From contig JAHLKI010000020.1 of the NCBI GenBank assembly GCA_025602905.1, forward strand, positions 431,746 to 495,745: a stretch of DNA of 64,000 nucleotides. Reading direction: 5' to 3'. A model generated the notes under the pieces. The model was not told the DNA's origin and made no database searches. It was given only the letters and a program-made list of their open reading frames with translations. Shown in pieces: positions 57,682 to 64,000 of the stretch (its first letter is position 1; every line of letters begins with the position of its first letter). Source of the stretch: Phlyctochytrium arcticum. Lineage: Eukaryota; Chytridiomycota; Chytridiomycetes; Chytridiales; Chytridiaceae. The translations under genes were made by a program, and so were the position numbers.

Positions 57682-60418
57682 TTACGCACCTTCAACATCA
57701 CGCGCTGGAACCTTGTCAATGTTCTTCCAAAAGTTGGTCAGCGATTGCTTGGCAATCCACTGAAACATGCTGGGGCACTTGCAATCATCTGTTAGGCATC
57801 CGCAGCCTGCACGATCTCCTGTCAACGAATTCGTGTTTAAGAAATCCCGCGTCTTCTGGGCTTTGGCTGATGGCTTCGCTGGCCCATTGGTGATGTCGCC
57901 AAGAGGGGATTTAGACGATGGCTTCGGCACAGATTGATAATCGACAATATTGACGTGCTTTCCAAGATTGACATACGTCTGACGCTTCAGAGGGATTGCG
58001 ACCAAGCTTTCTCGAAGGGTAACTATGATCTTGTCGGGATTTTCCTTGTTTGCATTTCTTGCTGGACTGGACCCTGGTGTTGGTAACGATGAAGAGGAGG
58101 GAGGGGATTGAACTGGAGGACTTGATGGGGATGGAAGAGGAGAATTTGGGCTGGGTGGAGGGGGAGGCCTTACCACAAGGTTGTAGTGGGGCACATTGGA
58201 CCAATACGACAACTTTCCAGTTTGTCCTTTTACGTCAAACGAGAAGGATAGAAGGGTAGAAAAAAGATCTTTCAGATGAGAAACCATTCTGGGAACAACA
58301 TCGTCCATCGCCTTCTCCAAGGGAAGCGGTGCACTGGACTTCTCATCATCATCTTCTTCATCATTGTCATGATCATCCGTCGGGATCGGAAGTCCGCGAA
58401 GCTGGAATTCGCGTTCAGTCATCTCTGCCAGCTGCTTGAGGGCAGATTCCCCCCTCATGGCTGTGATAAGGAACGCTTTCCGGGTCACTTGATCGTTGGT
58501 ATCATAAAAGCGGATAGCAGCGCGAAGGATGGAATGAAAGACCTCTAGGTCTTCGCTGGAAACCGTGGAGAATAGGACAGAGACGAGGAAGGTGGGCCGG
58601 CAATTTCTCCAAGAGGGCGAGCTGGAATAGGATAATGTTCACGTAATTCTTCTTCTCCAGACGGGTGAACAATGGGAAGAGGCGCTGCAGACACATCTTG
58701 ATCTGACCAAGATCACCGCTGGCTAACAAGTATGGGCAGTCCACGGAAAGAGGAATAGCCTCCTCAAAAACCCACAAGATGGCATCGATCATAGCCTTGC
58801 GGACGGGTGTAGCGTCAGGATGATTGGCCGCCAACTTGTAGGTTTTTAGAAGTTCCTCTCGACATTCTTGCCATGCGGTCATGGCAAGGGCCAGCATAGC
58901 TGTTCTGCGTTTAGGTCGCATCTTGATTGGCGTGGTGTTCTCAATCTCGGGGTACCCAGCAATGCAGAGGGGATGAATCAGCGTCCAAGCATGTATGAGG
59001 ATGGCCTCTTGAGAGTTGAGTGATACATGCATCAAGTCGGGTACTGCCAGTACATGTGGTTGTAAAGCCTGGTACTTTGGGGATCTGAGCAGCTTGTTGA
59101 CGTACATCCATACGTAAAAATCCCCGGCCAGCACAAAGGACTGTTTGTGTGCAAGATCCTCGCCAGGATAGCCTACTTTGGACAGAAAAGCCTCTATGTT
59201 GTCCATGACGGGCTTAAGGTCATCAGCTGACTTCATGGGATTATTATCGCTCCCGATAATATGGAAGTCTTCCTGAGATGCCGCCTTCGTTGCCATGCTA
59301 TAAGCATACATTTTCTTGGAGAGAACTTCGCCATTGCGCAACTTGGCATAGCTTTCGCTTCCGGGGCCTTCGATGACCTGGGGGATCCACGACACGTCCT
59401 GCAGGAGAGAGGCATTCAAACTTCCAATACCAGGGGGAAGTGGTTTGAGGTCTCGATGAAGCTTCACTGCATAGTTGGCAGTTGTTCTTGCGCTCGTAAA
59501 CTTGTCTGGCGCATTAGCTGTGCTTGGTATGGCGCGAATCTGACACCAGTGAAAATCGTCAATCGTGACTACAAGAAGGGGGTTTGTTTGGAGAATGTCC
59601 TTCACCACGGCTTCTTGCGACTCCAGGATTAGATCGTTTGAACGGGCAACCGACTTTGACGGATTGTAGCAGATCCCTACTCTCGAAAAGTATCGCTGCA
59701 GGGTATATGACTGACCGATCATCTGCCGTCCAACGATTCGTTTGATATAGTCGCACCTCCTATCCATGGTATGGGCTTCATAGCAGATGGAAAAAATAAT
59801 TTTTCTCTTCATGCGGTCCCTGTCACCGTGCAATTTCCAGCCTTTCTCGCGGTATTCTTTGTAGCATTGCAACAGTTTCAACATGAAATATGGCGCATAT
59901 TCTTGCAACTTTTGCTTGAGATCCTTATTCATAGGACGTTCATGGGGCAATTTTGGGTGCTCCACGAACTTGTGCGGGAATTGGACGCTTCTTTCCCTGT
60001 CCCATATGGCATCTGTATCCGGTGCATCCATCTCAGGTCTTCCGTTACATAGAAGAAAGAGGCTGAAGTCTGGCTTGACAGTCTCTTGAGAGCCGTATAG
60101 TCCTCGCTGCCTCGTTTTATCGTTGCCGGTGAGTTCCCGAAGAGTCGCGCTTTTGATTTTCTCTCCAACGCACGGCTCGGAAACGAAAATTGCCCTTGCT
60201 CCTTTGAGATCGATAAATTCGGGATTTGCTTGGCTCGACTGGCACCGTTTGGTAGTGAGGATTGTAGCCTTTGGGAACTTGCATAGATCTTCTCCAAGTG
60301 TGTGTTGCATGAGGTCCTTCAGTATTCCCTTCCCATTCCTACCTGAGCCTTGCCATGTCCAGTACTGCTCGTGCCGATTGATTCCTGTAGCGGGTTCGTG
60401 GTTTGATGAGTGACTGCG
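57682..60418 (-). pseudogene. SF3/D5-like helicase fused to a DUF6589-like domain, frameshifted
   Basis: The frame opens after an in-frame stop at 60419-60421 and runs to 58502. It continues, one base shifted, from about 58600 to 57682. The first ~200 residues form an SF3/D5-type (DUF5906-like) helicase: Walker A GSGRNGKG (60349-60327), Walker B-like AIFVSEP, ELTGNDKTRQRGLY, sensor Asn in FSLFLLCNGRPEM, and WDRERSVQFP with the arginine finger. About 500 further residues resemble DUF6589-type fungal mobile-element proteins: VVTIDDFHW, FVLAGDFYVWMYVNKLL, HVLAVPDLMHVSL, then after the shift SSEDLEVFHSILRAA. The end is Pro/Ser-rich with a Cys cluster (CGCLTDDCKC). The N-terminal half of a usual primase-helicase is absent, and a gypsy LTR abuts that side. 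The one-base shift near 58575-58610 marks decay or a sequencing error. Domain names beyond the helicase are tentative. Confidence 0.6.
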
Positions 60419-60678
60419 CTACCGCGCTGCTGCGCCGCGCGTTGCGCCAATATATCCGGTGGTCGCGTTGGTGTTTCAGCCAACGACTGTCCACCATTAC
60501 ACGTGATGTCTTTTTCTTCCTTTTTATTTTCTTCTTGTATAAAAGGCAGCCATGCGTCTGTGCATGTGCTCGCTAGCTTTCTTTCTTCCTCTGCACTGCA
60601 AGCTACAATAAGACACCCCGAACTCTCGCAACCTGGGAAGTTGCACATCTGACCCTTACTCTTTTTTCTCACGCTATC

Positions 60679-60921
60679 TGTGACAAGCCCGGCTTGTCAG
60701 TATAATCTTGTCATTGTTAACGCGTCGCGTATCGCGTTCGCGTCTTCATTTCCGTAGTTTACCGTTCGCCATCCTTTTCATTAGATAGCTAGCGGTAGCC
60801 TTTTTGTACATAGTTTTCCCCTGTATATAGTCTTGGTCCTCTGGACATCCCCTCTTCTTTCACTAGCAATTCTATTCTCATTGTATCATACTTCATTCGA
60901 CATAGTTATTGCTCAACAACA
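60679..60921 (+). mobile_element. Putative 5' LTR of a Ty3/gypsy element
   Basis: The sequence starts TGTGACAAGC, with a palindrome at 60681-60699 (TGACAAGCC and its complement around one C), and ends near CAACAACA. The 243-bp span and TG...CA ends suit a gypsy LTR just before gag. No second LTR copy lies in the window, so the borders are estimates. Confidence 0.4.
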
Positions 60922-61094
60922 CTGAACCAAGGAGTCTTGTTATATGGTAGCACCACCAAAGGATCCCTTACCACCGAAACCCATTGATTTAACCCACTGA
61001 ACCACCGGACTTTAACACTGTACCACGGAACCAACCCTTGAACCCTGAACCCCCTGAACCCACGGAACCCACTGAGCCACGGAACCCAAGAACC

Positions 61095-62054
61095 ATGGCA
61101 CAACCTATTGAAACCCAGATTAAAGCAATGACTGAAGAGCAAGCGAAGACGAAGCTCTTTCAACTTACAGAGGAATTTAACAACCTGAAAGCCAGCCAAG
61201 AAGCACAATTGAGAGAAGCGCAGACGGCGCTTCGCAATTCCCAATCCACTCAGGACACCGAAACATCGAAACATTTGATAAAATTTTTGAACAACCGCCT
61301 GAAGGCGTACAAGGGACAGCGCGATGCTTCCAGTCTACGCACATTCAGCAACAACCTGGAAGCCTACTTTGGAGCCGCAAACCTTACCGAATCAGAGATG
61401 CTGCAAACGGCTCTTGTTCACTTGGAAAACCAAGCCGAAGTATGGTGGCAACGGCACTGTGCTCAATTTTCCGAACACTCCGCTACCCGCATCCGAACCT
61501 GGGCTCAACTCAAGGTAGCGCTTTACGACGACTTTTGGCCCCTGAACACTGTAAAGAACGCACGAGACAAGATCACGAATTTGAAGCAAACGGGATCAGT
61601 CAGAGAATTTCGCCAAAAGTTTGACTCTCTTGCACTGGAAATCACCAATTTCTCTCAGGACGAACAACTGGACAAATTTCTTCGTGGTTTGAAACCACAC
61701 ATCGCGAAACAATTGGAACTCAACAACCGTGTTTCATCCTTTCAAGACGCTGCAACGGAAGCAGACCGTCTGGATGCAATCGAATACAACTACCAACGGA
61801 AAGACCGCAAGCACGACCCCGCACCGACGACCCGCACCTACACCCCATCACCCACCATTGACGATGGAGGTGTTCGCCCCATGGACTTAAACGCCGTCAC
61901 CGGAACTCAAGGCCCACGTCTCAACAAATTGACCGACCAAGAGAGAGAAATTCTGAAGAAGAAAGGCGCTTGCTTCCGTTGTCGACAAACTGGCCACATG
62001 TCCTCCCAATGCCCATTGCAACGACAACGTCAGGGAAACGCCAAATCGACATAG
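61095..62054 (+). CDS. gag: Ty3/gypsy Gag
   Basis: The ATG at 61095 (ACCATGG) gives 319 residues. An N-terminal coiled-coil-like stretch (EEQAKTKLFQLTEEFNNLKA) precedes the retrotransposon Gag region (LENQAEVWWQRHCAQF, WAQLKVALYDDFWP, TGSVREFRQKFDSLALEI, LDKFLRGLKPHIAKQLEL). Near the end there is one CCHC zinc knuckle (CFRCRQTGHMSSQC). Gag forms the virus-like particle that packages element RNA. The frame is intact. It overlaps the pol frame by about 85 bp, with pol in the -1 frame, consistent with programmed -1 frameshifting. Confidence 0.9.
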   Translation: MAQPIETQIKAMTEEQAKTKLFQLTEEFNNLKASQEAQLREAQTALRNSQSTQDTETSKHLIKFLNNRLKAYKGQRDASSLRTFSNNLEAYFGAANLTESEMLQTALVHLENQAEVWWQRHCAQFSEHSATRIRTWAQLKVALYDDFWPLNTVKNARDKITNLKQTGSVREFRQKFDSLALEITNFSQDEQLDKFLRGLKPHIAKQLELNNRVSSFQDAATEADRLDAIEYNYQRKDRKHDPAPTTRTYTPSPTIDDGGVRPMDLNAVTGTQGPRLNKLTDQEREILKKKGACFRCRQTGHMSSQCPLQRQRQGNAKST

Positions 62055-63040
62055 GTGAACGTAGTCTTTCCGACCCTATGGACGACCTCCAAGACCCTCT
62101 CGCTTCAACACCGGTACACCCTCCTGGTATAACCACTTTGACCTCGCGGACGCAAGATGACAACCCCGACACTACAACCCGTAGTAACCTCTCGACACAC
62201 CAACGAAAAACACACCCCGAAATTATTCCTTACACACTCGACAAATTCAGCAGTGCCAGACTTCCCGACCATGCGCTGCTCGAATTCTCAGGCAACTTAC
62301 TCACCGACCGTTCTCGCCCAATCACGATCCTCACCGACAACGGAGGAAACCAACTGTATATTAGCCGCCGCTTAGTACGCGAAATGGGTCTCACGGTCTA
62401 TCCCCTGCCCAACACCACTTTTCAAATGGCCGACGGATCCAGTAAGCCCAGCGACGGTTATGTCAAGAATGTGAAGTATTCCTACGGCACCCACATTGAA
62501 CAAGGCGACTTCATCGTCGCGGACATAAAATACGACATTATTCTTGGCATTCCATGGTTTAAATGGCGACAACCCCACATCAACTATGACACTGGCACAC
62601 TACAGTTTACGACAACCTCTGGCAACCGCGTTCGCTGGCATGCGAAACGACGACCTTCTACCCCACCGATCTCGACCACACCATTGAACCTCATCTCAGC
62701 GAAGGCGATCACAAGACTAGCGCAGAAGCATCGTAACCAGATCTGTGCAGTCTTTCTGAAAACTGACCCCCGCCTCGCTAAGACATCCAAAGATACTCGT
62801 TTAGATGCCTTACTAACCAACTTCAAAGACATTTTCACCGAAGAGTTACCCCCAGGACTGCCTCCCGAACGATCAGTAGATCACACTATCCCACTCACCG
62901 ACACCACTCAGACACCATGGCGCCCGACCTACCACCTCAGTCCCCTCGAGCTCGCTGAATTGCGCAAACAACTTTCTGCTCTACTCGCCGCCGGTTACAT
63001 CCGCCCTTCTACCAGTCCTTACGGAGCGCCCATTGTGACA
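61970..63040 (+). pseudogene. pol: Ty3/gypsy Pol, cut off at the start of reverse transcriptase
   Basis: The frame overlaps gag in -1 phase and has no ATG of its own. It encodes the aspartic protease region (PITILTDNGGNQLYISRRLV, later YDIILGIPWF), then a linker and the beginning of reverse transcriptase (FTEELPPGLPPERSVDHTI, WRPTYHLSPLELAELRKQL, AAGYIRPSTSPYGAPI). Right after SPYGAPI, at 63035, a perfect palindrome begins and similarity to RT ends. RNase H and integrase are absent. The protease carries DNG where family members have DSG or DTG. The open frame reads on to 63232 in foreign sequence. Confidence 0.85.
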
Positions 63041-63083
63041 GTGCATGGTATATTCCATAATGGAATATACCATGCACTGTCAC
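63035..63083. repeat. Perfect 49-bp palindrome at the pol break point
   Basis: Bases 63035-63058 (starting GTGACAGTGCATGG) are exactly the reverse complement of 63060-63083, with one central A at 63059. It starts precisely where reverse transcriptase similarity stops. Confidence 0.9.
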
Positions 63084-63260
63084 AGGGGGTTATTTGGTCT
63101 ATGTGTAACCCCTCTATACAGGTTATTATCCCACCGTATAACCCCTCTAATTGCCCAATATTACCTCCTACATGTCTAACCCCCGAACGGGGCTTACACC
63201 GGATTACACAGGATTACACAGGATTAAAATAATCCTCTCCATAATCCGACCATCGAGTCA
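63084..63260 (+). mobile_element. Inserted segment with subterminal-type short repeats
   Basis: Following the palindrome are GGGGTTA and TAACCCC in inverted order. TAACCCCTCTA occurs at 63106-63116 and 63139-63149, with TAACCCCC at about 63177. Then GGATTACACA occurs twice in tandem (63201-63220), plus GGATTA, facing TAATCC and ATAATCC. Such clusters of short direct and inverted motifs are typical of DNA-transposon subterminal regions. Confidence 0.4.
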
Positions 63261-64000
63261 ACCCTCCTAAACCGAATCATCTCGCTCCGTTATTCATCGA
63301 GTGCCGCCCCTGGCTCCGCCACCAAGGGAATTCCGTTTTAAAAAGTTTATTCATGTATTCACATACTACTATATTAGTATACTACTATCCTACTATCCCA
63401 CTATCCTACAGTGTTCTCTTCAGGACCAAGATCATCAAGAGTATCAAGATGTGCAGGATCATCAGTTTTACCCCCTTCTTCAAAACTCACAAATTTTTCT
63501 AGATTTTATGGACTTGGCCAAAATTGCCCAAATTTCACCAAAGTTTGGATATAGTACCAAACTTCCCACATTTCCTTCTTATGCGCTCTCCATCATTCAT
63601 TCTCGGTTTTTCTGGATACTTTACCTCTGCAGTGTGTGTAGAAGCAAAATATCAAATTATCTGTCGAATGCCAAATTTCATCGACTTCGTCATTGTGCAA
63701 AATTGACATTAGGATACGACAATGCCGCTTTTGCACAATGACGAAGTCGATGTTGCGTGGTCGGAAATGGATGATAAATGAAAAGACGCCCCACAGCACC
63801 TCTACATTCCTGTATAATTCCAGAAGCCAATCTTTTCATGTAGAGTGCATTCTTGGAACTCAATGGAAATCTGCTGAATATAACTGTGTCCAAAAACATA
63901 TTCACAACTTTTTCAGCAGGGGGCAAGTTTGATACTCCCAGTAATCTTGACGATCTTGCCCTTTACAAAAGTGCTCAAAGCCCCCAAATTTTCCGATTCT
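63261..64000. other. AT-rich end of the window, no gene recognised
   Basis: Apart from the inverted repeat at 63679-63752 and a CTACTATCC-type short tandem stretch near 63365-63410, nothing is recognisable. The open frames are low-complexity. Confidence 0.4.
63679..63752. repeat. Perfect 24-bp inverted repeat, 26-nt loop
   Basis: 63679-63702 (CATCGACTTCG...GCAAAA) is the exact reverse complement of 63729-63752 (TTTTGCAC...AAGTCGATG). The loop is 63703-63728. No gene reads sensibly through it. Confidence 0.9.

Noticed and set aside
57682..58488. Separate 268-residue gene
   Set aside because: Its frame continues upstream as FHSILRAAIRFYDTND, matching the end of the DUF6589-like region, so it is the 3' part of the frameshifted fusion gene.
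60535..60545. TATAAAAGG as a promoter for the gypsy element
   Set aside because: It lies outside the proposed LTR, 140 bp before it, and LTR elements carry their promoter inside the LTR.
63100..63185. TAACCCC units as an interstitial telomere
   Set aside because: Only two or three imperfect, spaced units; better explained as short repeats of an inserted element.
1..64000. CRISPR array, rRNA or bacterial-type operon
   Set aside because: No regularly spaced repeats, no rRNA-like sequence, and genes have spliceosomal introns.

Overview
The window looks like nuclear DNA of an early-diverging fungus. Nearly every conserved gene is broken by short spliceosomal introns, mostly 49-80 bp, with GT..AG ends and often a CTAAC/TACTAAC or CTGAC branch site. 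The gene set is fungal: a velvet-domain regulator, Dicer, a Ura4-type dihydroorotase, a Gda1-type Golgi nucleotidase, a His-brace LPMO-like secreted protein, GPI-type surface proteins and a 7TM receptor with a long cytosolic tail. A chytrid-like fungus is a reasonable guess, but the sequence alone does not settle it. Exon joins given below were read by eye from splice motifs, reading phase and family conservation.

Layout. 1-1461: 3' end of a single-pass membrane protein. 1.5-9.3 kb: gene-poor DNA around one intronless LPMO-like gene, carrying a dispersed short repeat in both orientations. 9.3-12.3 kb: adenylation/carrier/ankyrin protein. 12.7-13.5 kb: zinc-cluster protein with an Rrn10-like C-terminus. 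15.3-36 kb: dense housekeeping block (LEO1, GDA1, URA4, Dicer, PCT1, phosphatidylethanolamine/phospholipid N-methyltransferase, WDR53, a REEP/TB2-DP1-HVA22 protein, a mitochondrial ACSF3-type acyl-CoA synthetase, GLO1). 36-46 kb: bZIP factor, SAM methyltransferase, 7TM receptor and velvet factor. 46-50.3 kb: sparse DNA ending in a HEAT-like gene fragment that abuts a MULE transposase fragment. 50.7-56.1 kb: mitochondrial HAD (CECR5-type) hydrolase, a GH26-like GPI protein with an EF-hand loop, and a secreted GPI protein. 57.7-64 kb: mobile-element pile-up, with a frameshifted SF3/D5-like helicase fused to a DUF6589-like domain, a Ty3/gypsy element cut off inside reverse transcriptase, and two perfect long inverted repeats.

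Functional links. PCT1 (CDP-choline branch) and the phospholipid N-methyltransferase (methylation branch) both lead to phosphatidylcholine and sit tail-to-tail about 200 bp apart. Several pairs share short divergent promoters: GDA1/URA4, Dicer/PCT1, methyltransferase/WDR53, ACSF3/GLO1. The best candidates for something undescribed are the helicase-DUF6589 fusion, the ~260 bp dispersed repeat, the perfect palindrome inserted in the gypsy pol gene, and the zinc-cluster/Rrn10-like fusion.
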